Shown here: piece after piece, positions 35,224 to 47,789 of the stretch
How the letters are laid out: every line of letters starts with the position of its first letter
Numbering within the stretch: position 1 is the stretch's first letter
Source of the DNA: Ctena decussata
Taxonomy: Eukaryota > Mollusca > Bivalvia > Lucinida > Lucinidae
Length of the DNA stretch: 64,000 nt
Direction: 5' to 3'
NCBI GenBank assembly: GCA_963989385.1
Contig: OZ022503.1
Location: 64,516,123-64,580,122 of the forward strand
Position numbers and translations under genes: made by a program
Notes under the pieces: generated by a model
Told to the model about the DNA's origin: nothing
What the model saw: the letters and a program-made list of their open reading frames with translations, nothing else
Database searches by the model: none

Positions 35224-36370
35224 TGGCCACTTGGGACACCCTAGATCTATTTTTTTATTTAACGGCACATTTACCGTGATCAACCTGGCTCACTAGATAT
35301 TGGCCTATTATTTTTCTTGTTTAATCATGTTTATATCTTACCATTATTCAACTTAGAGAATAGATTACCAAGTCCTGAGCCTTTGCCACATATTTAATCA
35401 AGTTTTCTGGTTTGCTGGACAGCTGTGCTTTTTAATTGTTTTGTTTTTTGTGAGTGTGACTCAGAATCATATTAGAGAACACATCACATTGAACTCAAAT
35501 TTTGAGAAATTCTCCATTCTCAATGAAAAGTTAAGGTACCATTCATTATAAATTATATAATTTTTGCATGAGATTTGCCCCTACTGATAGATTTCCATGA
35601 GATTTTTGGCAACAGTTAGAGCAAATCCCTCAAAAGATCACTGAGTATATAAACACACTGTGGCATTTTAATTTTTGAACCAAGGGCATTGCAGAGCTGA
35701 CAGCCCCCACCCCCACCTGATGAGCTAGTATTTGACACACCTGGCATTTCATAATAAATATGTATTTTATTAAATCCCTGGTTTCTTCTTAGGAAGAATC
35801 AATAAATTCTTGTTAGTTGTTTACACTCTTAAAAAGGGGATAAACAACTAACAAGTAAATATGTATGTTGTAACCCCTCATTAGAACTCCTCATTAAGGT
35901 AGTTCCACAGAGGGCCAAAACCTATGTTATAAAAATGCACACTGCAATTTAAATGCTCAAAAGCTCATTTAACAGTACATATGCTGCTTCTCAATGTTGG
36001 CTGATATTATATGGAGTGTAAAGGAGTGTATAAGTATGTATGGCCAAGTTATTTTCTAAGCTTAAAATTGAAACAAAATCTTCATTACTGCAATTGTCCT
36101 ACCACTTTCACCATTTGACAGTGTGTCGAAATTACTGGGAAAATCAAATAGTACTGACCCTGATTAGACTGCTGTTTTGATAGTACAGTCTAACCCAGGT
36201 CTACACTGCACTTTTTAATCAAGGATTTCAGTCAATGAAGTTTTGCAAGTATTTGTTATGGCTAAACATGGCTAAACATCTATTATATTTTGCTTAGTTT
36301 TTCATGTAAAAGAAAGGTTAAAGTTGTTTGCGTGTGTGTGTGTGTAGGGGTGGGGGTTGGGGATGGAGGA
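33650..36370. other. Intergenic, low-complexity tracts
   Basis: There is no gene. It contains a G run at 34851-34874 with further G near 34880, a direct duplication of about 70 bp at 35027-35095 and 35099-35150 (CACTTTTGGTGGG, AGATAGCAACTGC), and an A run of about 40 at 35183-35221. A hairpin lies at 35809-35862 (CTTGTTAGTTGTTTA / TAAACAACTAACAAG). A segment at 34115-34240 is a diverged relative of 37010-37150. Confidence 0.5.
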
Positions 36371-36373
36371 AGG

Positions 36374-36541
36374 CAGGGGCGGATCCAGGAATTTTGGATA
36401 GGGGGTTCAAACTAGCTGAAAGGGGGGTTCGATTTATGCAGTTTGACCAATTTTTCCTGAAATTCCACATGAAAATAGAATAATTTGGGCTGAGAAGAGG
36501 GTTCGTTTGAACCCCACGAACCCCCTCTGGATCCGCCACTG
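36374..36541. mobile_element. 168 bp TIR element, 'CAGGGGCGGATCCAG'
   Basis: The termini CAGGGGCGGATCCAGGA and TCTGGATCCGCCACTG are inverted. Inner arms include GGGGGTTCAAAC and GTTTGAACCCC. It lies between a GT microsatellite and a G run. There is no ORF, so it is a non-autonomous DNA element. Confidence 0.8.
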
Positions 36542-38590
36542 GAAGGGTGGAGGAAGAAGGGGGGGGGGGGGGGTAGAGGGGCCTTAAGTTGGGTAGGGTG
36601 ATCGTGTGAGTTGCAGGAGAGGCTTTGAAATATTGGCACGTGCAGGATTAATTGGATGGCAAAATTATTTTTTTCTAGCAGTCCCTCTGATTGTGACCAC
36701 AATGTACCGGTCTTAATAACTTATAAGCAAGTAAATGCGAAGTTTGAAACAGTTGACCCAGTTCTGTAATTGCGTCACAACTGTCATAAATCGATCGATT
36801 TGTTTACAGTATGGTGTAGGCTACTGATCAGAATTCTTTTCCCAATCATTCTGAAGAAAGTACAGAAAACATATTGTTGTATGTTGAATTACTAGATGCG
36901 TTCCTCTTCGTGTGTCGGATTTCAGGATTCAAGAACATTTCGGTAATGTTTAAATTTATTACAGATTATTTTGCTGTCTGTCGATCAGGTAAAAAATAGG
37001 CCTACCTAAACATTATTTTGCAAAGGAAATTGTCCCAAACACCGAATTACTTAATTTTTATAATGGAGAAAGGGCAGACACCATGGTTTTTCATGGCATA
37101 TGTCCGCCGACGGGAGAAAGTCGATTTATTTTGAAAATTGCTGTTGAAGTTGGCGGATAAGAGTCGTCTTTACATGATCACGTAAAACGTTCGATTGCAG
37201 AATATCTCGGTGTTTAGCTCTGCTCTTAAAGGCATAGAGAATTAAATTAAGATGTAAGGAATAAAACCATATCTTATTTTCGGCTTTGTGTAGCTTGATT
37301 CGCCGACAAAGCATCACTGAAATTGCGAAACGTTCGTCGATTGAATCTGAGTCTGAGAAATTTCGAACGTTATTTCGTTGCTATCTGTATAAAAATATCA
37401 CTCCGCCATGGATACGCGTTCCCACTGATAGGGTGTGTTCTATACAGTACAAAAATAAATACCTCTATGTGACTTTTACATTGAGGGTTTGTTCATCTGT
37501 AAAGAAATTAACATATACGCGTTTCACGTGAAACGTATCGACATTTCATAATGGTTTACAATTATTGTCCTTGTTTATCGGCACGCTATTAGTTGTTCAC
37601 TGTTTGTACATTTTAGAGTAGTCTCGTGGCCATCTGCTGTGTAAAAGCTGATGTTTTAGCTATTCGCTTGCCTTGTTTGGCAGATGCTTCACTTTTTGCA
37701 TAAGAAACTGTCAGGTTCGCGACAACACTCTGATCAAGAGATTAACGATAAGCGTCAGATTATTGTTACATACAATAATTGCAATCTGTTTTCTAGCCAT
37801 GCGAGCAATAAACACGTGTTATAGGTCAATTTCATGTTTTAACGTTTTGATAATGAGGATAAGGGAATCTGGAGCAGTACTGTTCTGTAGCCAATGTAGC
37901 GTGCATTGCATATGTCAGGTCGCTAAAATTACGTATTCTTTACTATCAAACATATGCACATTTAAATCTGTATATACTTTGTCTATATCTTTTAATTATT
38001 TTTTGGAGTAAAGTTGATCGTACCCAAAATCAATGTCAAACATTTCTATTGGGTGTGGGTGTTTTCTTGACGTGACTTTTTACATTGTGGATTGGTTCAA
38101 TTCTAAAGAAATTCACATACGCATTTCGTGTGAAACTTAGTGACAGTTTCCATAATGCTTGTAGAAATAGCTTCTAAGTCATTAATATTTAATCTCAACG
38201 CTGTTATTCTTATAAAGTCAAATCAGTTTTAATCAATGTGTAAGTGCATCCCTCAGAAGTTTTGGGTTAAAACTTAGTTATTTTTAAGAGATAAACATGT
38301 ATGTAACTAAAGGATCGTGACAGCAACTCAACGCTTATATCAAATCTGCACAAATATAATCCTTCCACATGTATGCCAAAAGTTACACGCATTCTTGAAA
38401 TGAAACTCGCATCATTGTTTTGAATAATTATTTTCAATCCAATTGTAAACTAAACTATCGATACTGACAAGGTTATGTTGCTGGATTATCTCCACTTGCG
38501 TCTAAATGGTCATATCTGGGATTACTGCCAGGCTTCTTGACACTAATATGACTGACTGTCTGTTGTGCCATTAGACCTATTTAGTCATCT
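36542..38590. other. Intergenic with diverged duplications
   Basis: A segment at 37455-37540 (GTGACTTTTACATTGAGG, AAAGAAATTAACATA) and another at 38065-38150 are diverged direct relatives. The 112-codon frame at 37673-38011 has many Cys but no pattern, domain or signal that I recognise. It may be chance. Confidence 0.4.
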
Positions 38591-38595
38591 CCTCG

Positions 38596-38813
38596 GGCCG
38601 TATTCATAAAGCCACTTAAGGGTTGCTATGCGGTTGCTAAGGCTAAATTTCTATAAAGGAGATTCCCTACAACTATGAAATTTGGTCTGGAGGAACAGTC
38701 TTACAAAGACTGTTCCTCCAGAGCAAATTGCATAGTTGTAGGGAATCTCCTTCAAAGAAAATTAGCCTTAGCAACAGCATAGCAACCACTTAAGTCGGTT
38801 TATGAATACGGCC
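38596..38813. mobile_element. Foldback MITE, 'CATAAAGCCACTTAAG' family, copy 2 (intact)
   Basis: Both arms are complete: GGCCGTATTCATAAAGCCAC at left and TATGAATACGGCC at right, joined at a short spacer (CAGTCTTACAAAGACTG). This intact copy is the best empty-site reference for the two interrupted copies at 48.4 and 54.8 kb. Confidence 0.9.
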
Positions 38814-38881
38814 TGTGAACTTATATGGGGAAACTCTCGAGGAAATGGACTCTGTAAGCGTTGAGTTTTTGTCAAGATCTT

Positions 38882-39046
38882 CTAATTACCAAGACATACA
38901 AACGGAAGTATATAAATTTTCAGACAATGACTGTCGTTCATACAAGTTCAGTTGTTAAAAATGAGAGTATCTTAACTTGTATAAACGGCAGTCATCGTCT
39001 GAAAATATATATGCACCCGTTTGTATGTTTTGGTAATTAGAGGACC
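38882..39046. mobile_element. Foldback element, ~65 bp arms
   Basis: TCTAATTACCAAGACATACA ... pairs with TGTATGTTTTGGTAATTAGA. Inner arms GACAATGACTGTCGTTCATA and the diverged complement TATAAACGGCAGTCATCGTC flank an unpaired centre around AGTTGTTAAAAATGAG. There is no ORF. Confidence 0.85.
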
Positions 39047-39259
39047 TGAAAGTATGACGAAAATGGATAGAAAACCCAGTTTACGAGAACTCCTTAGGGG
39101 CTCATTAATATTACTTTGAACACAAGTTTAAGAAACTTCAGACAAATGGATCCTAATGTATAATAAATTACAAACACTTTATTTACCGTGGGATTAGATT
39201 AAATGTAAAACTGCAAATAGTTGCAGTGAAGCTTGGGGTGTTTTCGTGTGTGACTGATA

Positions 39260-39482
39260 TGAACCGCGACACGAGAAAAACAACAAAGTGGCATGTGCGC
39301 CTAGCGAAGACTCAGATCAGCCTAGGGATCCGCCCAGTTTGATCAGTCTTCGCTGTCCGCATGGAGCTAGCTTAGACCCTTCGCTACCCTTCAAGTCCAA
39401 CGCGAAGAATCTAAACGGCCGGCTGCTCAGGCTGATCTGAGTTTTCGCTGGGCGCACATGCCATGTTGTTGTCACGGCTCAA
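39260..39482. mobile_element. Palindromic MITE, copy 5
   Basis: It begins TGAACCGCGACACGAGAAAA and ends TTGTTGTCACGGCTCA. Both termini are slightly diverged. Confidence 0.85.
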
Positions 39483-39484
39483 TT

Positions 39485-39889
39485 ATGCACGATGATACGA
39501 TTGATTGTTCGCATGGGGAAATACTTATTTCTAGCTGAAGTTTTGGTGTTTTGTGTTTGTGGCATTAGGGTAAGCCTTCTCTAGCAGATTTCTTATTTCA
39601 TAAGCGTTATTCACTGGACAGAAATCATTTTTATGATTGTCTGACAGAAAATATTAGCTCAATTAAATAATGCTCATTATGATGATAAAGGCAGCAAAAG
39701 CAGAGGGATGGGCTCTTTGAGACCGGGTAGTCCTCTAACACTCACTTTTCCTACGACCACCAGGCTAAGGGAAACCATCTTGATGATAATAATATAAACA
39801 ATTAACTTCCACTATTTTGACGAGATATGACAAACCCAAAGGTTTACACAAGCACCTCGTTGCCATTCAACATAATAATCTACATGTGT

Positions 39890-39934
<45 letters not shown>

Positions 39935-40755
39935 GTACAAAACAAATGCGTATGAATTCTGTTAAGACTGTTAGAGTGTTGCCTTTAGTTTGTTCTTATC
40001 TTTAAATTGTAAGGTGAAACTGTCGATAGAAGTCAATGGATTTAACGAACTCTTGCTGTTGCATCGAATGTTTTGAATAATTGCGAAAAAGAATTCCACC
40101 ACGAAAGGGTTAACCGAAGTTCAAATCAGTTCAGCAACATACATATTCATAGACAGGCTTTATGGATCAAAAGTAATACCGACAAAAATGTATACATATT
40201 GGCAGTGCATATGTACTTCTATGAGATTGTGACTAAACTTTAGTAAATAAATTCATATTGCCTGCGACTTGTGCTATTTCTGAATATGAACATTACATTA
40301 ATATGTGTTATATACTGGAATCCTCTATTCCACCATAAAATCAGATACAAGAGGACCATACGGCCATGAATCGTTAATCTGAGTAAAAATGTTAAAGGTC
40401 AACCTACGGTCATCTTTTGAACAAACCTGATACTGTGTGAATCATTTTTTTAATCTTGGTGCTAGTGAAGAATATTTTAAAAGGTTTCTACCATATATGG
40501 ACATGACAGCCATCTTGATCAGGTGACCACAAATTTTCAAACAATCTTTCTTTTTTCTAACCATTGAGGCTTTATGTGAAATTTGGTTGCAATCGGCAGA
40601 ATTTGTTCTCCCGAAAGTTATGTCGGTGTCCTCTGATGGCTCTGAAATGGTAATTGTGTTTTTTCTTGGGTATCTTCATTTCTGTAATCGTCAGCTTTTA
40701 TACATTTGCCATAAAGATCAACCGTCATTTTTTCACCTTCTATGTAGCCAGTATG
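39485..40755. other. Intergenic with GT microsatellite
   Basis: A (GT)n run of about 40 bp lies at 39883-39931. The frame at 39817-40005 is a by-product of that repeat. No gene is recognised. Confidence 0.5.
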
Positions 40756-40757
40756 GT

Positions 40758-42472
40758 TTTTAGCTCACCTGGCCCGAAGGGCCATAGTGAGCTATTGTCA
40801 TACCAATGCGTCCGGCGTGCGTCGTGCGTCGTCCCGAAATTTGTCCGTCAACACCTAAAAACAAATATTCAAACATCTTCTTCTGTAAAACTACTGGTCC
40901 CATGGTTCTTAAATTTAACATGGAGCATGACCTGACTCCAGGGTCTCAGAATTGTAAAATTGGGTCAGGTTGAAAATCCAAGATGGCCGCCGTTATTAAA
41001 AATAGCAAAAACAACAAAATAAACTTCTTCTCCAGAACCACTGGATATATTTGACTGAATTTTGGCATGGAACATCAGTGAAACCTTGGTATTCAAAATT
41101 GTAAAAATAAAAAAAATCTGTAGCGGAGTTTTGTCACAGTGACCTACTTTCTGTTTACGTGTGTAATTTTGCTCAAATGCCAATGTCAAAAAATGACCTT
41201 TTTAAACAAATTCAAACAGTTTCTTCTCTAAAACCACTGCACCCATGGGTTTCAAATTTTACATGGAGCATGACCAGACTGCAGGGTTTCAAAATTGTAA
41301 AATTGGGTCAGGTCAAGAATCCAAGATGGCTGCCGTTACTAAAAATAGCAAAAAACAACAAAATCAACTTTTTCTCCAGAACCATTTGGTATATTTGGTT
41401 GAAAGTTTGCATGGAACATAAGTGACACCTTGGTATTGAAAATTGTAAAAATAAAAAAAAATCTATTGCGTAATTAGGTCACAGTGACCTACTTAGCGTT
41501 TACAAGGCCGATTTTGCTCAAATGTCAATATCTAAAGAAAAAGGAACCAATTCTGACCAGATTTGGTCAGAAATGGTTCTTGAATGGAATTATTTCAATT
41601 TTGTGCCAGTTGACTATCCAAGATGGCCACCATGGGCGCCGTTACTAAAAATAGCACAAACATAAAAATGACAATTCCTCAAGAACCCTTGAATGGAATT
41701 GGACCAATTTTGTGTCAGAATGTTCCTTGCATGAAGCCATTTCGATTAATTGCAATTTTGCATTCCAAGATGGCCGCCATCTGGTGTTACTAAAAATAGC
41801 GCAAACATAAAAATGACAATTACGCAAGAACCCTTGAATGGAATTGGACCAATTTTGTGTCAGAATGTTCCTGCATGAAGTCGTTTCGATTAATTGCAAT
41901 TCGGCATTCCAAGATGGCCGCCATCTGCCGTTACTGAAAATAGCACAAAACATGAAAATGACAATATCTCAGTAACCGCTGAATGGATTTTGACGAAATT
42001 TGTGTCAAAATGATTCTTGCATTGAGATGTTTCAAAAATATCTAACTGTAGACCAGTCATGTTGGCCTCTGTAACTAAAAATAGAAAAATGTGAAAATTA
42101 GAAAATCTCAATGGAATTGGACCAAATTTGTGTCAAAATGGTCCTTGCATGAAGGCTTTTCGATTTTTTTACATTTTAGCAATCCAAGATGGCCGCCATC
42201 TGCCATTACTAAAAATAGTACAAAACATGAAACTGGCAATATCTCAGTAACCCTTGAATGGATTTTGATGAAATTTGTGGCAAAATGATTCTTGCATTGA
42301 GGTGTTTCAAAAGTAAATATATAAAGACCAGGCAAGTTGGCCTCTGTTACTAAAAGTAGCAAAATGTGAAAATGAGAAATTCTCAGTGGAATTGGACCAA
42401 TTTTGTATCAGAATGGTCCCGTTACACAATAGCCAGGTGAGCGATATCAGGCCCATTTGGGCCTCTTGTTTG
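40758..42472 (+). repeat. Long 'AGCTCACCTGG' element with internal repeats
   Basis: It starts TTTTAGCTCACCTGGCCCGA and ends with CCAGGTGAGCG ... GGGCCTCTTG, so AGCTCACCTGG is a terminal inverted word. The left end also forms a small hairpin (GGCCCGAAGGGCC). Inside, two units of about 280 bp (from about 40860 and 41200) are followed by at least five shorter units carrying GGAATTGGACCAATTTTGTG and CCAAGATGGCCGCCATCTG. All ORFs here are repeat by-products. The architecture is common to a class of mollusc repeats of unknown mobilising enzyme. Confidence 0.75.
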
Positions 42473-42479
42473 CTATATG

Positions 42480-42970
42480 GCAAAATGTGGGAAAACCTTT
42501 AGGAGTATTGTGATGACGTTTTAAGTTTATATAATTGCAAATTGAAAGGTTGAATCTTTATTCCTAGTTTTATTCTAAATAGTTGTACTTTTTGCTACAT
42601 GATATAGTCATTATCTCATATAAACCTTCCAAAATGACATCGTATTAGCAAAGCAAGGGCGCAACATTCCTCCGTGTATATATCCGAGTACTTGAGTACA
42701 ACAGTCCTTTCTGTAGATTTCCTATCACGTGGATGCAACATTCTACTCTGTAGATCCTGAACACGTATGCAGCATTCCCGTCCATAGATTTTCGAACACG
42801 TGGATACAACATTCCTCTTAGTGGATTTCCGCTTACGTGGTTACAACGTTCCTCGCTGAAGATCTCCGAACACGTGAATACAACACTTCTCTCTGCAAAC
42901 TTCATATCATGTGGATACAACAGTCCCCTCTTAAGATTTCCGAACAGATGTTCGGCAAAACTACTGAGAT
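42480..42970. repeat. Degenerate repeat of ~48 bp words
   Basis: A phrase of the form 'TTTCCGAACACGTGGATACAACATTCCTCT' is repeated about six times at 42660-42950 with a period near 48 bp and heavy divergence. No gene is seen. Confidence 0.6.
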
Positions 42971-42974
42971 GGAA

Positions 42975-43917
42975 CGTTAGGGACGAGTCATTTATTATCA
43001 GGCGTGGGGTGGTACATTTAGGGGGGGGGGGGTCGGATATTTTTTTGGTGATGTACTGGGTGGGGGTGGGGGTGGGATGGGGTCGGAAATCAAAAAGCCA
43101 TGGAGCAGGGGGGGGGGGGGGTCATATATTTTAATCGGCATATTGGGCGGGGGTCAGAATTCTTCCATCAGTCTTTATTTTTTAAAAATGTTTTAGCTTC
43201 TGACCCCCATTACTTCTATTCTTGCAATTCAAACTCAAACTCAAGCTTAAAGACATTTATGCAAGATGACACAAAAAAGTTTGGCCGCTTCATATCCAAA
43301 AAAAGATATTTTCCATTAATTTGTTAGTAGTAAAATTAAAACCTACAATTGTCTATTAAATCATGTCGAGCAGATGATTTTTGTTCGTGACTTTTAATGC
43401 CTGTGTTTGTGATATGAGCTCTCCAGTTGCCTTGTCATCAGCAAACCTATTGTGGCTTCTTGGGGCTGCGCCCCCAGATCCCCCCTCTCCATTGCTATCT
43501 TTAACAGTTTTAGTGAACATTGGACAACAGATTTCTGGATGGCCATGAGCCATAAGAAGAAAAGCGCAAATTATGCTGACAAAAATTTAAAGACCATTAA
43601 TCTGCATGATTTATCAATCTGTCAGAGTAAGAAAATGTTCTTTGTGTTTCACAGGTTTGATTGAGGTCAGTCTGACATAAAAAGGTAATACAGTGTGTGT
43701 GTGTGTGTGAAGGGTAGGTTGGAAGTTGGGATGGTGGGGGGTCATAACATTTTGTCACCTATGTGTGTGTGTGGGGGGGGGGGGGGGGGTCGGAAAAAAA
43801 TTCTGGTGAGACTGGGAGGGGAGGGGGGGGGGTCGGAAAAATTTTGGTGACTCATATGAAAATGTACCCGCCCCCCCCCCTCCCCCGCCCTGATAATAAA
43901 TGACTCGTCCCTTAGCA
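42975..43917. mobile_element. G-rich TIR element
   Basis: CGTTAGGGACGAGTCATTTA at the left pairs with TAAATGACTCGTCCCTTAGC at the right, with about 35 bp arms. Each subterminal region holds several G runs of 8-12 separated by TCGGA(A)ATTTTTTTGGTGA words (43021-43155 and 43770-43845), and a C run faces the right TIR. The central 43.2-43.7 kb shows no transposase. Confidence 0.75.
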
Positions 43918-43919
43918 GT

Positions 43920-44690
43920 GATCTAGAAAAAAGTTCATTTGCTATCAATTACTAGTAAGATAGGCCTGTTTATAATGGACAGACTACTTAGTGGTGAATA
44001 AAAACGGCGTGGATCACAAAAGTCAGACAAGATATATTAATTTTGTCACTGAATCATGACAGAGTTGATTTACTGGTGCAGCTTAATGCCATTGTTGTTG
44101 TCGAACAGAGAACCAGTGTTAATTTACCATAGACATTAATGGAAACAAATTGAACTCCAGTCCGGCGTTAACTGACTTAAGGAAAAACCTCGTAAGAAAA
44201 CGCTCATGGGATGATTTGAGATGTTAGATATAGCCTGCAATTTTATAAAGTGGGTTTGTGAATGCTAAAAAAATGGTTTTATCATTTGCATGCACCACTA
44301 TAAATGCTGGAACACTGAAGGGTGCATAACCTTGGAATTATATACATGGGTTCATCACATGGCTTCAGTCTTTCTGCTCAGATATATTAATATCCCTGAA
44401 AGGTATCGCAGCTCAATTTTTTTCTTGGGGTTATTTTAAAGAAGAGTAGTACAATCTATGTTGGGACATGACTAATTTGGAAACTAGCCTGAGATTTGTC
44501 AACTTGTGAATCCAATCCTCACTCATTTATTGATTAAGCCGCATATTCTTTTTTTCAGTCTATTTCTGCTTCTAATTTAATATCCGTAAATAGTTTTAAC
44601 AACTTAATTTCATCTTATGCATGTTTTAAATGACTGACTATCAGTGACATTTCATTCGTACTACTCAGAACTCAAGGAAAGGTGATTATA
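43920..44690. other. Intergenic, no supported gene
   Basis: AT-rich sequence without a recognised gene or repeat. Confidence 0.35.
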
Positions 44691-44926
44691 TGAGCCGCGA
44701 CACGACAAAACCAACAATGTGGCTGTGCGCCCAACGCAGACTCAGATCAGCCTGGGCATCCGCCCAGTCTGATCAGAGTCTCTGCTGTCCGCATGGAGCT
44801 AGATCAGACCTTTAGCTACATTTTGAGCACTTTACGAAGTCTGATCAAACTGGGTGGATACCCAGGCTGATCTGAGTCTTCGCTGGGCGCACAAACACAC
44901 TGTTGGTTTTGTCGTGTCGCGGCCCA
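44691..44926. mobile_element. Palindromic MITE, copy 6, with target duplication
   Basis: Full length. TGAGCCGCGACACGACAAAA at left, TTTTGTCGTGTCGCGGCCCA at right. ATTATA precedes and follows the element, a plausible 6 bp target duplication. This is the clearest one among the copies here. Confidence 0.9.
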
Positions 44927-45000
44927 ATTATAATGGTAATCCTAGGATATGTTTTGGCTCATTTCTTCTTAAAAACAAAAGTTGTGACTCGAGAACCGCA

Positions 45001-45226
45001 GATCTACGTGGCCTAGTGGATAAGAGCTCGGACTCTTAACCAGTAGGTCTCTCACCTCTATGGTTTGAGCCTGGCTTAGCGCACAAGTCAGAGAGTCACG
45101 TTCTGCTTGCGGAAAGCCAGGTTTTTCCAGGAAGCTCCGGGTCAAGCCATCTCTGCTTATTAAGTATCGGCTCGATATAAGTGAAATATTCTTGAAAGGG
45201 CCATAAAACAAATTAAAAAAAAAAAA
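45001..45226 (+). mobile_element. tRNA-Lys-like SINE
   Basis: The head has CGTGGCCTAGTGGATAAGAG (A-box) and GGTTTGAGCCTG (B-box). Between them GGACTCTTAACC gives an anticodon loop CTCTTAA, that is CUU, as in tRNA-Lys. A body follows with CCAGGTTTTTCCAGGAAGCT and CGGCTCGATATAAGTGAAAT, ending in an A run at about 45216. It is a SINE, because the acceptor stem does not close and an A tail is present. Confidence 0.75.
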
Positions 45227-45299
45227 GACATTAAATAAAACAACATAAAAAATCTTACTAGAACCACCTTCCTAGGTTGTAATGAGAATTTTTTCCTTT

Positions 45300-46890
45300 T
45301 TATACCCCGCTACACTTTAGTGGCGGGGTATTATGATATACTCGTACCTTTCGGTATCTGTCTGTCTGTCCGTCCGTCCGTCCGTCTGTCCGTCCGTCCG
45401 TGCTCACCATTTCCGATCGATAACTTGAGTATTTATTCACGGATTTTTTTTCCAAATGTTGCATACATATTGTTATCCGCGATGAGTGGTATGGGATTGT
45501 TAATGGGCAAAATCCGTCCATTTTTAACAGAGTTACTGCCCTTGTTCATATTGGAAAAATGGTTTCTGGCCTGTTATTCCTTTACTGTTTATGATATCTG
45601 AATGAGTTACTCTTTAAATTTTCATAGATATGTTGAACATCAAAGGTTACATATTGTGACTAAGGACCGTCACTCTGGTCCTTTTAGTTCGTGAGTTAAC
45701 CGCCCTTGATAGGTCTGAAAATGATTTTTGACCTGTAGTTCCTTTACTATATGAAATATCTGAATGAAACTTCACAGATATATTGAACATCAAAGGTTAT
45801 ATATCGTAACTAAGAACCGTCGCTCTGACCTTTCCAGTTCGTGAGTTATCCGCCCTTGACATGTCTGAAAAATGGCTTTTGACCTGTTGTTCCTTTACCA
45901 TATTGAATATCTGAATGAAACTTCACAGATATATTGAACATCAAAGGTTTCATATTGTAACTAAGAACCGTCACTCTGACCTTTCCAGTTCGTAAGTTAT
46001 CTGCCCTTGATTGATCTGAAAAAGGTTGTTCCTTTACTTTAAGGAATATCTGAATGAAACTTCACAGATATGTTGAACATCAAAGGCTACATATTGTAAC
46101 TAAGAACCGTCACTCTGACCTTTCAAGTACGTGAGTTATCCGCCCCTGACAGGTCTGAAAAATGGTTTTTGACCTGTTGTTCCTTTACTATATGGAATAC
46201 GTATCTGAATGAAACTTCACAGATATGTTGAACGTCAAAGGTAACATATTGTGATTAAGGGCCGTCACTCTTATCCTTCCAGTTCGTGAGTTATCCGCCC
46301 TTGATAGATCTGAAAATGGTTTTTGATCTGTAGTTCCTTACTATATGGAATATCTGAATGAAACTTCACAGACATATTGAACATCAAAGCTTACATATTG
46401 TGACTAAGGACTGTCACTCTTACCTTTCCAATTCAATAGTTATCTGCCCTTGATAGATCTGAAACATGGTTTATGACCTGTTTTTCCTTTTCAGTATGGA
46501 ATATCTAAATGATACTTCACAGATGTTTAACATCAAAGCTTACATATTGTGAATAAGGACGGTTACTCTGACCTTTCCAGTTCATGAGTTAGTTACCTAT
46601 GATAGTTCCAATACTATATGGAATATCTGAATGAAGTATGTTTAACATCATAGAATAAGAAACGGAAGTTTCTCAGCTCAAAGAAAGGCTTTACAGCCTG
46701 ATCTAAATCTACACTGGTCGGAATGCCCCGCCCCACATTGTTCGAAATCTCACAATACTGCTCATGTATGAGTGGTTTATATTAATCTATTTAAAGTAAG
46801 GACATTATATCTCTGTCTATCCCAGTTCTGTGGCTATTTAGCAATTATATATGTCAAAAAATAAGTTACGATGTCCAGCAGTGGCGGGGT
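45300..46890. repeat. Element with ~7 diverged ~150 bp tandem units
   Basis: It opens with a hairpin, TACCCCGCTACACTTTAGTG / GCGGGGTA, and a TCCG microsatellite (45361-45400). It closes with AGTGGCGGGGTATCATG near 46880. Units contain GAATATCTGAATGAAACTTC, GTTGAACATCAAAGG, AAGAACCGTCACTCTGACC and GTTCGTGAGTTATCCGCCC. The regular spacing and CCGCCCTTGA motif are shared by all units. The mechanism of spread is not visible. Confidence 0.8.
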
Positions 46891-46905
46891 ATCATGCAGT
46901 GCCTG

Positions 46906-46947
46906 CGGTGTTCTTTCAAAAATATTTCACTTGTATCGAGCCGATCG
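46906..46947 (-). repeat. Inverted fragment of the tRNA-Lys SINE body
   Basis: TTCAAAAATATTTCACTTGT / ATCGAGCCGAT is the reverse complement of the SINE 3' body at about 45168-45205. The 45300-46890 repeat therefore lies between two opposed pieces of the same SINE family. Confidence 0.75.
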
Positions 46948-46949
46948 TT

Positions 46950-47550
46950 AACTAGAGGTTTCACTACATATACTCGTATTGTATTGGTATTAAACAGAAA
47001 TTATCTTAGAATTATCCTTGAATACTCTACTGAGCTCTGGCAGTCAATTTCATCTTCTGCATGCAAATTACATCACAAGTGTTGAAATTACAGGAATTGG
47101 CTAACTTGAGCAATGCTTGACATATTGAGACAGCTTTTAAGGTGACCTAAATTTGAGACTAGCAGTTCAAGATAGAGAAATCTCGAACTGTCACACAAAG
47201 AGACAGTCTTATCGTATTTGTGGTAAAAATAACACTTTTGCAGTAGAAACTCGTTCATGTAAATGCACATTATCATGTTAGAAATATAATCTCAGTGTGA
47301 CAAAAAAAAAGGAACGCAAAAGTATAAAACACAATCATTTTGTAAAGAAGCAATATGATTCTTACTTATTTTTCTTTGTAAGATGTAGCTGAGAGTTAAG
47401 AATTTATTATGCATTTAACAAAGTTGAGCTGTCATCGAACGAACAGCATGACTTGCTTCATATTTGTTCGTAACTCCTATAACACTAAATTGTGTAAAAG
47501 AGGAAAGGGACAGAAGTCTGGCAGTCTGTTGTTTGTTTGCTGACAAAAAT
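46950..47550. other. Intergenic, no supported gene
   Basis: No gene or repeat family is recognised. Small inverted words occur near 47150-47200. Confidence 0.35.
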
Positions 47551-47553
47551 AAA

Positions 47554-47788
47554 CAGTTGACTCTTGTTATTTCAAACACTGATATCTCAAGATACCCTCT
47601 GATATCAAAGAATATAATTTGAAAACATTTTCTATCTTTCTTTATATTTCAACCTTGTTATCTCAAAAATACTGGTATCTCAAAGTAAATTTTCTGTCTA
47701 TCTCAAAGTAAATTTTAGAGGAACAGAAAATTTACTTTGAGATATCAGTAGTTGTGATGAACTTCGACTTTGAGATATCGAGAGTTGG
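47554..47788. mobile_element. TIR MITE, 'GTCAACTCTCGATATCTCGA' family, copy 2
   Basis: The ends CAGTTGACTCTTGTTATTTC and TTTGAGATATCGAGAGTTG are related to copy 1 at 13801-14016. The inner palindrome GAGATATCAGTAGT and AGTAAATTTTCTG is shared. The AAAGTAAATTTTCTG word is duplicated at 47687 and 47707. Confidence 0.75.
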
Positions 47789-47789
47789 T

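Noticed and set aside
37673..38011. 112-codon frame with many cysteines
   Set aside because: Cysteine spacing is irregular and no signal peptide or splice context was seen.
40654..42362. Several 60-100 codon ORFs on both strands
   Set aside because: All fall in the internally repetitive AGCTCACCTGG element and recur with its units.
45001..45075. tRNA-Lys gene
   Set aside because: The anticodon loop fits CUU but the acceptor stem does not close and an A-tailed body follows; called a SINE.
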